Assembly (NCBI RefSeq): GCF_021130785.1
Contig: NC_060210.1
Coordinates: 180,718,501-180,782,500 of the forward strand
Reading direction: 5' to 3'
DNA from: Homalodisca vitripennis
Taxonomy: Eukaryota; Arthropoda; Insecta; Hemiptera; Cicadellidae
DNA length: 64,000 bases
Made by a program: the position numbers and the translations under genes. The notes beneath the pieces were generated by a model. It did no database searches. It was not told where the DNA came from and saw only the letters and a program-made list of their open reading frames with translations. Every line of letters begins with the position of its first letter. Within the stretch, counting starts at the first letter, position 1. This document shows positions 1-16,700 of this stretch, one piece after another.

Positions 1-3000
1 AGTTTAGCTAAGAGTTACTATTTTTAATCTGGTTAATTCCTGTGCTCATAAGTGATTACAATGAATATTAAAAAAGAAGGTTACTTTTAAACTTAATATA
101 TGCTTTCAATACTATAAAAGTGAAGAAATTTAAAGGTGTACTTAAATGAGTTAAACATACGTTTTTATTGTGACATTATAATGTTTACAAGGAACAGTTG
201 ATTACGAAAACTCATTTACTATCTGCTAATAAAGCCAAAAAGGGAGTATAAAATACCAGTGGGGAGTAATCTGGATGGATTTTAGAAATAGGAATAGTCC
301 TAGATGTTAGCAAGGGACCATAATAATGTCAACGTAACATTTAAATACAATCGTCCTGTAGTTTTTAAGTGATTTAGGAACACTCACACGAAAACACAGA
401 CATAATTAGATTGTTTTGTATTAGTATATATCTTTAAATTATTGTACAATGTTTTAAAATGTGTTTTTATTATTCTTAGTAATTACGAGTACATCACCAA
501 ATCTATACTAATAATATAGAATAATAATTTTAAACTTAAGTTTTTTTATGTGCCATATACTTTTACACAGTTTAAAGTATAAATATTCTAAGTTTTACAT
601 GATTAGCATGTATAAATTGACCTAATTTCTAGGTCATGATCTTTTCAGTGTACATCAATGAATCACTTTGTAGTCAGAACGAGAACCCGCGAGAGTGCTT
701 TGTATTATAAGGTAAGTTAGAGTTTCCTTCCCAAACACGTAATAACCACAAACCTGACTTACATCGAGTACGTGGACGTCTTCACGTCTTGAACAGTCAA
801 GATATAATCATTGAACTTCATTAAATCAAGATATGTACTTCGTGATGATTAGGACTTTTATATCAGGTAGGCCAGAGAATATTTATATTTTGGTAAGTTG
901 TTTTAGGTATAATGTTTTTATAAGCGAACGTGTTCGTCTCATTCTGAAAATAGAACTTAATTTAACAATATTTACTAAATGAAAGGATTTTTTCGGAAGA
1001 ACAATTTGCTGTTAATCAGAATATTAAATTGAGAAATGTCACATATCGCAGGTAAGATGAGTTTTAAAAATATATATTTTTATCTCCAAGACGTTTTTAT
1101 GTCCCCAAACAGTTTTAATATTGTAAATTCTCCGCAAATTAACATTTTCCAAGAGACATCAAAAATATCAAAACTCGTGTAAGAAAACATTACTTTTTCG
1201 AGGTGGTGCTTCATAACAGCCGTAACAGGCTTCTAAATGCAAAATTTTCAAGCCTACAGCTCATTTAGTTTGTGAGATATCCAGAGGTGAAGTAGTGAGA
1301 TATCATACAGAAACGAAATTTCTAAGTGCCCCGGCAAGCAGAAAAAGAAACTGCGTCAGCCTACTACGTGATTGGCTTCAAAGACTCTCAGCCAATAATA
1401 ATTGTTATATACATCAATTGGTCTCAAAATAAATCCAGTGATCCAAGTTTTGTTTGCAAATCAATAGTGGGTGAATTAGTAGCGGCCCACCTCATTAAAG
1501 TAGAAAATAACATTTCAAATAAATCAGAGACAATGTTTTATATTAAGCTTAGGATAAGTTCAACAACAAACAATTAAAAATAATTTAAATATGTTTTGAT
1601 ACATTTTTAAGTTACTTTTTTATGATTTGATTTATCTTTTCTATTTCAGAAATTTGTGCCAAAAATGTGTAATCTTTTTTAATTGAACAAAAAAAGAAGA
1701 AATATCTAGGATGATTCTTTTACTGACGTTAGTTTTAGTAGCTGACAGGACGAGGACAACTATCTTCCGGTGCAGTCACATTCTAATTACTAGTACTTGT
1801 ATTACTTCGCAATGGAACGAAGTAATACTATCTTTGCGGTATTGTACTCATTTACCAGTATTTTATGCTAAACTTTTAAATGTAAACACATTTATCAACT
1901 TGCTATTTTAAGTAATTTGTGTAAGAAGTAACACAATATAGATATTCCATATTGAGTTAGATCTGTAAACGGGCCTTAAAGTATCTGTTTACAGAAGAGT
2001 TTCTGCCAAAACCTTTATTTGATGTGGCTGAGTTTGGTTTCCTATGTAAACTTCAATATTGAAATGACACCATCTTCTTTAACATTACTTTCTGTACTAT
2101 TTTTCCTTTTAGTTTTATTAATTCCCATTTAAACGAACTATGGTGTTTAACTGAAATATTTATATAACTTTGTTAATCATATTTGACAAATAATGTTCAG
2201 AACAAAGTACACTAGGTTTTCTATTACAGTTAGAATTATTTATATAAGCAATGTATCTTCCTTCAGCACAGCAATGCGTTACATTTTATGTTATAGTATT
2301 ATACTCTAATTTTTCAACATGTTCTCATTTTTATATTAGAATAATACTTTTAATTTCAATGAAAGTTTTAGAATATTTTGTTTAAATGTAATTCAATGAA
2401 TCTGTATCCGATTAAATGAGTGTGTTTTGTGTATAAGAACTTGTTATACATTTCTAGATGCCTTTCGTACCTTCATTATTTCAATCTTACTTTTAAATTA
2501 GTTCGCAACTTTTATTTGTTTATAGATTATTGTACACAATATTTAAGGAGAATTAAATATATATACCTAGTTAGAAACATTTTAAACTTAAAGTATTTGT
2601 CAGTTTCACACATTTACAGGTCATCCTAGTTCTGAATGAATTATGTCTCACATACGCTCCAGTGACACTTTCGCTCTGCTCAGGATATTGCAGGAGATTT
2701 CTAATTTCCCGTCACCAACTCTCTTTGCTACTCTACCTTCATCTCTGTCTTCTTAAAATCTTCTTTTTCCATACACTGACAAAGAAATCGACAAAAGTAA
2801 CATTTTACTAGTTAACGAATACTTAAATTCTGTTTCCTGCTTCAATTATATTGCATGTTACGTGAATTAAGAACGTTTTAGAAGAATGGACAGTGAAAGA
2901 GACACTATTGGTAATTAAATATATTTTCTTTGCAATATAAATTCTGCTTGAAATAACACTATGTATATGCAACTGATTTTTGGTACAATATAAAAAATTA

Positions 3001-3268
3001 ATATATTTCAACAACAATTTTAATTTTTCCATGTAAGTATCAGAGTTTTTTTCTATTGTATAAACTGTAAATAGAAGAACAAATTTAAATGCTCTAGATT
3101 TAAATATAACACTAAATCATTAATCTTTTATTTAAGTCCCATATTTTGTTTTTCTTACTTGTTCACGAGGGTATAACTTAGAGAGTAAAACTCAGTATAA
3201 GATCATTGTATATAAATTGAATAATTCAAACGGCTGGATTTTGGTTCATTAAGGATATATATAATAAT

Positions 3269-3270
<2 letters not shown>
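1..3270. other. AT-rich non-coding stretch
   Basis: No gene or mobile-element protein was recognised in any frame. The open frames here (83 codons or fewer) have no family motifs and a composition expected from AT-rich random sequence. A short inverted repeat (attggct ... agccaat, about 1371-1396) is the only local structure noted. If the SLC16-like exon at 18.3-18.6 kb belongs to an expressed gene, this stretch may lie within or beyond its intron, but no exon was identified. Confidence 0.5.

Positions 3271-3304
<34 letters not shown>
3271..3304. repeat. (TA)n microsatellite
   Basis: About 17 uninterrupted TA dinucleotides. The tract sits between two copies of a short gaggatatata-like flank (around 3251 and 3312), so it may have expanded inside a small duplication. 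Confidence 0.9.
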
Positions 3305-3308
<4 letters not shown>

Positions 3309-4495
3309 CATTGAGGATATATATAAACTAATAATCTTAAACTTATAACTACTTTTATTAGTTTAAGAATATTAATTTGTACTTCATTTAATTTCTGGAA
3401 TACTTCACTAATATTATAAGACCTCTGTTTTTTTATATTGCTGCATTTTTAGTGGATAAGATATTTTATTCTATCCAGCGAGAATGTAATACGGAGAATT
3501 TGTAAACTCTTACTGCACATTCTTGTATGTTGTCTTTGTTGATGAAGAGACATCTAATAAATATTAACACCGCTAAAGTTAAAATAAAAAGCAAACCTAC
3601 TTACTTTTTAATGAAAGTTTCCGTAGTGTGTAAGGTAATGGAAAACGAGGCACCTAACATGCGAAGGTGAAAGGAGTAATGACAAAAGAGGCCACTCCAG
3701 CGTTCAGAACACTCGCTATATTGTTACAGTCCAGCCTTACCGCACATTCCGCCGCCCTTGTCGCTACTTAGAGTCGCTACTCTCGTAATTATACACCTTT
3801 TACTGCTACCACTAGGGCGGTTATCTTGCGCTTTGTGGCTGGACGTTTTAGCACTGCAGTAATGCTAGTAGTGAATAGAACATTGCTTTAATCTATCTAT
3901 CATACACATATAATTTCAAATTCATGTTTCTTTATACATTTTTAATCATAACCTAAATTTTTCTAGAAACTGAAGTTCCTGCCTCTGCGGAAATTCACTG
4001 TGAGTTTATTACGACCTGATGAGATTATCTTGTACCAACAATCACGTCTCATTCATCACTCAGGCAGAGGAGCAGTCGTCAATGCTGGGTTTGTTTACAT
4101 TTAAGATTACTGTCTCGTCTGTACGTTTAATCCGGTCGCAGATTTCCCTAGTGAATATTCTATCTAGAATTATACATCATATAAACATTCTTTGTCTTCT
4201 TTTATTTTCGGTAATATTTTTAGAAAATTTTCAATCTCGTAACCGAAGTTTAGCTCATATATGAAATTAACTTGTAATTTTAATTTAATACACGTAATGC
4301 ACTATTAAATATACGCATCTAAAACTATTTAAACTGTATTTTTTCTCCATATATAGCTAGTTTGAGATTTGCGTATTTTAAGAAGTAAGCCCATTAAAGT
4401 ATGATATATAAGAAGTACATTCTTCTAATATTTTAAGAAGTGAATTAGTGAAACCTGTATGTAATGTTTTAGTTAAATATATCTTAGACTTGAAC
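3305..4495. other. Non-coding stretch with a slightly GC-richer island
   Basis: No coding similarity was recognised. Bases about 3690-3860 are noticeably less AT-rich than their surroundings and include several CG dinucleotides, but neither strand gives a convincing reading frame or splice signals. The 81-codon frame at 4019-4264 has no recognisable motif. Confidence 0.4.
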
Positions 4496-4651
4496 TGGTT
4501 CCTTGAACTGGTCGACTGGTTCCTTGAACTGGTCGACTGGTTCCTTGAACTGGTCGACTGGTTCCTTGAACTGGTCGACTGGTTCCTTGAATTGGTCGAC
4601 CGGTTCCTTGAATTGGTCGACCGGTTCCTTGAATTGGTCGACTGGTTCCTT
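4496..4651 (+). repeat. 21-bp minisatellite, about 7 units
   Basis: Seven head-to-tail copies of a 21-bp unit (tggttccttgaactggtcgac), plus a partial eighth. Later units differ by a/t and t/c substitutions. Because 21 is a multiple of three and the unit has no stop, one frame reads as the heptapeptide WFLELVD/RFLELVD seven times, inside a 119-codon open frame (4448-4807). The flanking codons look random, so the frame is probably a by-product of the repeat and not a gene. Each unit contains a gtcgac (SalI) site. Confidence 0.9.
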
Positions 4652-4659
4652 TTATTGAA

Positions 4660-5735
4660 AGAAGGGGCGGGGTTGGTCTCTTTATTAATTCGGTGGAGCG
4701 AATTAAATCCCCTGAGAGTAAACTTGGAAATTTATGTTCTTATATTATTTTCTTCCTTTGTAATACATCCGAAAATTCTTGATCAAGTGTTCTCAGCGTG
4801 GAATTGATGTACGGTGTTTACGATTGTTATGACTTATGAGGGCTGAATACATTTTCGATTTACCGTCAACAATTCCTACCAATATCGAAGAGCCCTTGGT
4901 GTTTTTGACGATTATCTTATTCCCTTACGGAATCTCAACTACGAAAAGTTCAAGTCTATGTAAGATAAGATATCAGTTGAAAGATAGATTTATCTCTGAC
5001 GTTCGTATTTACAAAAACGTGTAATGTGGAGATTAAAATCAAATACTATACTGCTAGTTTACGAGTGAGTGTACCTGATGTGTTTATAAGTAATATATAT
5101 CAAATACTTCCTCAATTTAAAGTAGGAAAAATATATTAAATCCTATTCAAAAATACAGTATTAAAAAAGAGGAGCTTAGAAAGTTTACCAAATTTACTAT
5201 TTATAAAAGGTGCAAAATCTATCCTTTTAGTTGAAGGTATCTTGGAAAATGTTATCTGCAAATAATATCATAAGAGGCATGGTGTAAAAAACAAGTTTTG
5301 AGAGTTATATTCCGTTGTAGTTGTCGTTTCTCCATCACTCGCAGTGAATGTCACTAGGAAATCAGCCCAACAGTGGCAGATAACACTTCGACTCTGAGTG
5401 TGAATCCGTTCCGTTATTAATATTTTTATCGGGAATGTTGGCAACAGTCAATAGCCTGCAATGAGAAGCTGAGCGTGAGCTGGAAATGTAATTTTCAATC
5501 TTGACATGACAACAGATTAATTATATAAATATCGTTAAACTCTACTTATAAACATAAATACATTAAAGACAAATTGTAGCTTGTAAAGAGTTATTGCAAT
5601 GAAAATTAAAGCTATTTTGAATATACTGATCACCTTCCTAATTAGCTGAGAAGTTAGTAGAGAATTGTATAGTAAATAATTATATTATATTAGCGTCACA
5701 CAAAATCACAGCTGCCTGATAGCATAAAGCAATTT
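4660..5735. other. Non-coding stretch, nothing recognised
   Basis: AT-rich sequence with no supported gene, RNA or element ends. A stretch near 5330-5480 is somewhat less AT-rich, but no frame in it resembles a known protein. Confidence 0.4.
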
Positions 5736-5739
5736 AATG

Positions 5740-6410
5740 TTAGATTTTAACACTGTAAAATGTTTGTTAACTATATCATGCGAGCTGCCCTGTTTCATAC
5801 ATCATCATAATGTTTGATTTTAACATTGTGTGATATTTGTGGTAACTCTTTAGGGTAACTCGTTACATTATCATATTTTATACCAACACTGTAAGAACTC
5901 GGTGGACACTCTGTATGAAACGAGATACATTGTTGCATACACCATCATGAATAACGCTTGATAAACTTCTGTATGAATTCTGTGATAACTATCTGTCAAA
6001 TGAGCTATCTTGTTAAATAAAGTATCATTATGTTTGATGTTATTGCTATGTGAATTCTATGTATCACATGAGTTATGTATCACATGTGAACTATGTATTA
6101 TAATTTATTGATTTTACATATAACATATGTTTTTTACACATGTTTGATGATAACACTGAGTGAGTTCTATGGTTAGTATGTATCACATGAGGTATGTATC
6201 ACATGTGAACTATGTATCACAAGGTATTATTACATACACTATCATAATGTTTGATGATAACACTGTGTGAATTCTGTGGCAATTCCGTATCACATGAACT
6301 ACATTGTTATATCATCATAATGTTTGATGTTTACACTGTTATTGTTATAGAAACTATATCATACGCGTTACCTTGTTAAATAAAGCATGGTAATTTTTAT
6401 GTTATAACTA
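5740..6410 (+). repeat. Degenerate tandem array, unit roughly 80-90 bp
   Basis: The phrases catcataatgtttgat, taacactgtgtga(a)tt, tgtggtaactctgtatcac and gagctacattgtta recur in the same order about seven times, with many substitutions and indels. This indicates an old tandem duplication or decayed satellite. An extra local duplication of gtatcacatgtgaactatgta occurs at about 6060-6220. There is no coding potential. Confidence 0.7.
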
Positions 6411-10860
<4,450 letters not shown>

Positions 10861-10864
10861 AAAT

Positions 10865-11375
10865 ACTGTCGTATACCAAGTTTTTTCTGAACCTTTTAAG
10901 AATTACGGCAGTTATCGTATTCACAATTATTCCCACAGTTTTTTATACTGTACCACGTTTTCTAGAAACCATGCGTTATAACAAAAAACGCGTAGAAACA
11001 AACTTCAATGTAAATGCTCTGAGAATACAATTTTTTGCGCTATAATACTTAATAACGTATATAACCATTCGTTTTCTAGTTTTTTAATGGCCGCCAACTT
11101 GAAACCTTAAGGAATCTGGATAAAAGTAAAAGAATAAAAGTTGTTAATTACATAATATTGGTATATAAAGATGTATTGGGTTGGGTCTATAGTGTGAATA
11201 ATTTTAGTCACAATTTTTACTCGAATGTGAATAGCCATCTTGAAAATTTTTTTAGACTGACTATGAACAAGTCCGAGATATTTTTACTGCCCAATGAAGT
11301 ACTGACTTTGTACCAAGTTAAGTGTAAATGGTTTAAAAAATACGGCATTTATCGTGTTCACAAGCTAGCTATATA
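10865..11375 (+). repeat. Two decayed copies of a short dispersed repeat
   Basis: Around 10874-10945 and 11307-11375 the same phrase occurs: accaagtt, a short spacer, ttaa.aa.tacggca.ttatcgt.ttcacaa. Conserved blocks of this kind are common near the 3' ends of insect LINE-type repeats, so I infer two eroded copies of one family in direct orientation. No coding part remains. Confidence 0.5.
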
Positions 11376-11379
11376 TATA

Positions 11380-12845
11380 GTATAAGGACACACACACACA
11401 TACCTTATATATAATTCTAATTTTTTACTCCATACGTATCTAATGGTTTGTGAAAAAATCTTATATAATAATTGTAATATAACTTATTAGTTTTAAACGA
11501 CAACACTATTTTCATACTTACAAGGAGTAGTACTACATTTTCATACTACATTATCCAGTTAATTTGTGGAAACTCCGACAGTTGTTAAAGAGAAGACAAT
11601 CCGGGGAATTGTAAATACCGATAGCAAATTCCGTTTGTCCAATTGAAAGCACAGCGGAAGCCAATAACTTGGTTCTGTGAGACTTGTAGAGTGCTTCTAT
11701 TCTATGTATAATCTTTGTTCCAAGGAATCGCATTAACTTTCAATTTCATGCTGTAGACGCTCCCTTTGAGCAATGTATAGAAACTCCTTCTGTAAAACAA
11801 TATCTTATTTACATAAGGTTCTCGTACACAAGGGATGCTCTCAGGTATTCCATTCACACAAAACTGTGAATTTAAATTCTTTCCATAAATGTTTTACGAG
11901 TGTTCTTTGACTATTTGTTTAAGTTGATAAAATCAATATTCGGATGGTTTTTTTTACGTTTTTCAAAATTGTTTATTCACAACTCTTAGAACAAATCTTT
12001 TCTTCAGAGCAGAATAGGCCAAGAGAGTTTACAAGTATTTAAAGTAATAAATGGGGGTACATTGTAATCAGGCCCGCAAAAAATAGCTGACAATAAGGAT
12101 TCTTAGAATATATATCTGAAAGATGACAAAAGGAATTACATGTTTATGTATATTAAGAAATGTAATTTAAAAATTGGTGTTGTATTATAAAACAATCAAC
12201 AGGACAACATTTTGTTTCATAAAAATATATGCCGTGTCCTTAAATCATATTTTGTTAAAAAATTTCATCTCCCCAAGCCTCGATATACTGCACACGCTGT
12301 AAAAGATTCAAATGTTTACTATCATCCTTTTTTAGGTATTGCCATATCATTTTCAAAAATTAATACTAAATTTACATGTTTAAAACATTTAATTCTATTT
12401 CTACTATATTCAGGAAGACTATCTAAACAAGTTCTCCCTATAATTTCCTTTTGGATTATCACGTCCGAATTATGGAAGCATCAGCGTTTGATAATGAATC
12501 TTCATGCAAAACGCCAAGTCTATAGATTAGTTCGTTGTCGAGATATTGTGTGGATATATAGACAGAAAAACAATTTTCCTGCGCACATAGAGTGAGTATA
12601 TGGCCTAGATTACGCTATTTTTTTGTTTGATTACCTGATGCAGACTAAAAACAGTATAACTTATTACTCAGACTAAATATAAACTCCACGGTAAACCACG
12701 ACGTGTAGCTTTTCTTATGGTTCATGCAACATTTCAAGTCCATATCTCATTTCATCAGGATACATGTAACAATCATATAATGATTGTACTCCGGTTTTAC
12801 ACTTATTTGAATGTGTTAGTATTCCCCAAATTCTATGCAATCCAG
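11380..12845. other. Non-coding stretch, nothing recognised
   Basis: The longest open frame (127 codons, 12212-12595, plus) was read in full. It has no recognisable domain and an ordinary AT-driven composition. No other structure was seen. Confidence 0.4.
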
Positions 12846-13045
12846 TAAGGGCTTAGCGTTAGCGCTCGAATGACAGGAAAATTTTCATTTCTGTCTGTTT
12901 GTCCCCCCAATGTCCACCTCGAGAATAAACTGACCTATTGCGGCGAGTGCCGCTATAGATTTGAATTTGGCGCGCGTAATCCTTGTGTAGCCACGAACGC
13001 GATAGCCAACTGCGCCGACCTCTAGCTCTTAGTTTAAACAATAGG
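12846..13045 (+). repeat. Dispersed repeat family A, copy 1
   Basis: Begins with an agcgttagcg core followed by a fragment of the form aaaattttcatttctgtctg and a ctcgagaat.aa.tgacctat block. The same blocks in the same order recur at 13480-13775 (minus), 38513-38650 and 41755-42480. The 60-codon frame on the opposite strand is not a gene. No terminal inverted repeats or coding capacity were seen, so the class (MITE, SINE or part of a larger element) is unknown. Confidence 0.6.
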
Positions 13046-13440
13046 AGCCTCCTACCATCCGGAATTCTTCTGGACAGGTTCTGGTAGGATGATTCCTGCT
13101 AGGTTAGCTAGCTGAGAACGGAGGTTGTGCGGGCAGTCGTTGTGCAGCGATCGGGTAGAGTGGACGGTAGAAGTGAGTGTACGTGGCCTGGGACTTGGTA
13201 TAATTGTTAGGGAACCTTTCGGAACCATATCCAAATTATTAGTTATCTTTAGTCATCAAAGCTGGTTAGGTTTTGGATAGGAGGAATCTGGTGGTGGATC
13301 CACGGTTATTATTCCTCTGGAAGGTGCCCTCTTCCGGTCGCAGCGACACGAGGTCGCACTATAAGCTTGAAACTTTTCATGAAGTTTCAGTTGGATCACA
13401 TGGAGTGGTGTTGCCTGTCACTCTATAGAATTTGAATGAA
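13046..13440. other. GC-richer block of unknown nature
   Basis: This block is clearly less AT-rich than its surroundings and continues without a break from family A copy 1. The 60-codon minus frame at 13052-13234 shows no motif I can name. It could be the body of the same repeat, an LTR-like fragment or a decayed gene piece; nothing visible decides between these. Confidence 0.35.
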
Positions 13441-13479
13441 GGTTAGTAACATACATCAGTCGCATGGTATAGCAAGAAC

Positions 13480-13775
13480 AACGAGAAAATCTCAAAAATC
13501 ATTTGCAAGGAAACTAAGTAGAATATATGACATTTTAAAATGAGGCGGGTAGTGACAAATTTAGCTATATACTTGAAATTTTGAAATTTTCATCAAAGTC
13601 TGTTACGCGACTTATGTGTTGTGTTCTCTTAACTTGTACAGCTTTATTGAAAATTTGAAGTCAATAAGTAAGTTTGTTCTCGAAATATCATGCGGAATTA
13701 CAAACACCCATAAATAAAATCTTTTCAGCCCCTCGAGTGATAAGCTTCGCTAATGCTCAGCCAATGAGCATCACT
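13480..13775 (-). repeat. Dispersed repeat family A, copy 2 (inverted)
   Basis: Read on the minus strand it starts with gctgagcattagcgaagc, then tatcactcgaggggctg and an aaaa.atttcattt-like block. It therefore lies inverted relative to copy 1, about 0.5 kb away. The limit furthest from the core is uncertain. Confidence 0.6.
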
Positions 13776-16700
13776 CCTACATTTCAGGTTCTAAGGATTC
13801 CGAACATTCGTAGACAATCAATATAAAGTCAAAAAATATAATATTATAGTGTTTTATATATTTAATTATACAATTCAATTAAGACAATCTGTAAAGAATT
13901 ATATAGACATCTATGCGCTTATGTAGGTAATAATCGAGCATAGCAATTGCGAATGCCGCAGTTGAATATCGATACCTACACTGTAACACTAGATACACTG
14001 AGCATTGACTGCAATATTAGCCTTTACTATAGGTTGTGAATATTGTTATATTATGTGTTGATGCGTATCATCTATAAAAGCTAGTCTCTTTACTATATTT
14101 AGTCTGTCTTCCAGTGAGTAGTAGTTGGGTTATAGATACGTTATCGGTGGTCCGAGTGTATTTTTATGTTTATTAACTTGTTGTGTAATACAGCACTCTG
14201 ACTTCATCTTTTATTTAATCATTTTAATATTTATTTCCTATTCTAAATATATATATATATATATCTCTCATATAATAAGTGTTAAGTTTAAAATATGTAT
14301 TGTTTCTGTTTCTCTATTGTTTTAGGGCCTTATGTAATGTTTTATATCCTAGTAATAATCCAGACGAAGATGTTCAAAGACTAGATGTTCAATTTATCTT
14401 TTAGTGACGATTATTGGATATTTTTCGAATAAAGTATCAGTTTTACGTTGTTCAATTATTTCATAAAGCCAATCTCCATATTTTTCTTAACGCCATGTTC
14501 CACAAACTACCTTTTGGGTAATCACCTAAAATCCTTGTGACAGTTATCATTCCTTACAAATACCACATCCCTAGTGTGTTCCAACGCAATTGGGTTTCAA
14601 GTTACTTTACTCGTAACGATATAAAACAACTGTATTAAACAACGGAAGAAGTTGTGGGATTTGTGGTCGAAGGCGATTATTACTAGTCCGATTTTCACGT
14701 TTCAACTGTCTATTTTACTTGGGATAATATTCAGTTCGCTTAAGCCCGATACAAGATTGAAGTAATATTATGATGTTCATTGCCAAGCTATAGAGAGCCA
14801 TTTATGTAGTGAGGGAGATTAAGTGTTAGGATCTTAGGATAACAGGATAATAACATTTTCTTCTCGTCTTATACGATCACATGATGCACAAGTTGGTCGT
14901 TTAAACCGTTGAGTTCTTAATGAGCCTGTCGCTGATAGCAATAAGGTTAATGCCAGAGCTACAAAGGTTGCGGATAATCTGTCCTGCACCACGCGTGGGG
15001 GTCAAGTGGTGGTCATTCCATACTATCCCTACAGCTATACTTACTTAATCATCCTAGTTTCCGTTTGTGTTGCTTTATTCAACCATTGTTTAATTTGAGC
15101 TGAAACGAATTCCAACAAAACATGAAGCGTGGGGTGGATAATTCTTTTTATGGCCTAGAAATTTTGTTTATACAATAAAATATTAAAACTAAAAGTTTTC
15201 TTAAAACTTATATTTTTTAATAATTTTTCAATCTAACAATTATGTACTTCAAGAAACTAATTTTAAAAATAACATTTTCAGTATTTGTCTCCTAAATCGA
15301 ATTTTTTTAAGGTAATTATAGAATTAATTTAATTTAAAATAAGGGTCGATTTAAAATTTATTCATTGTTTTCATAAAAGGCAGGATAAATAAATAGAAAC
15401 AGGAAAATTAATAAAGTTTTACAGTTTACATACATATATTTTAGACGGGTAATATTTTACTCGTGTAGGTCAAGCAAGGTTAAATGAATAAATTTTCTAT
15501 GTTTTATACTAAGAACAGATCATAAGTAATTACTGTAAGAAAACTACATGTTTTAATCAACTGTTTATGTAACCCAATTATTTCGACCCACTAACCCTTA
15601 AAAGTAAAGAGTTCGTTGCTCCTTTCTGGAGAGAGAACAAATGTTTAGAATTTTTATTAGAGACCCAATCATTTGTTTTCAATATTTACTTTGCTTTATT
15701 AGAAAAGTTGTTTTGCATGAATGATGTCTAGAAGTTGTATTGATTCTATATTGACTGAAAGTAGTTTCCTTTCCTGCCCGCGATATATTTACTGAGCACG
15801 AAGGCAAGTTATTTTTACTAGACAAACCATTATGATGAATAAATATCATAATAACATCATATTAATATTATATTTTACACAACTGTATATTAAAGTATGG
15901 ATACAAAATATTGATACAATATGATATTCTGAACAGTGAATAAAAGTATTAGTAACAGAAGAAGTTGTTATCGGTTATGTGGTTGGTTAGTTATAGTTTT
16001 TTTTTTTTTCTAATTTGGAAAATGTGAAACATATGCTAAACAGAATGCTGGACAATATCCGTTACTATCATTTTAATTTCTGAACTTCCAGTAAATTTCT
16101 GTGGTAACAATATGTAGATTATAATTTTTTTGGTAATATTATGCTTACTAGATGACGTCAACAGTCCACTGATGTTTTCAATTATCGTTACAAACTGTTA
16201 CTAATGCGCAATAACACATTTTTCTGTTTAATCAAAAGGACAAATATATATGCTTTTCTGGATCCTGGAAGACCTGATTGAGCAGTATTACCTAATATTG
16301 GATCTAAATGTACAGTAATGAGAAACATTTCTATTTCATAACCCTAATATCATATTCTATATTGGTAAAAATATTTATTAGTATTTTCCATAACAGCTAG
16401 ATAGAGAAATCAACATCATCAAGCAACCAGTTTAGACTATGGCTGAAACTAATATGCACCATCCCTCGTTCTCCAGCGTAGGGTTGTTGATGAAATCCCT
16501 ACCCAGCTTCTCAAGCACAATCTGCTGCTAACTCCAGCTATTTTTTGAAACTAATATAAACCGAATTAATCCTGTGGTAATCATTATGTGGAATTGAAAG
16601 CGAGTAGAAATGTATGCTTCTTTCGAGAGTAGGTGGTCTACTTGAATACAGTGTACATGAAAGTCACCTGACTAAGAATGGTATATCTGTAGGTGGATAC

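Noticed and set aside
12212..12595. 127-codon plus-strand frame as a possible gene
   Set aside because: No motif, AT-driven composition, no splice or start context and no neighbours; length alone is not convincing.
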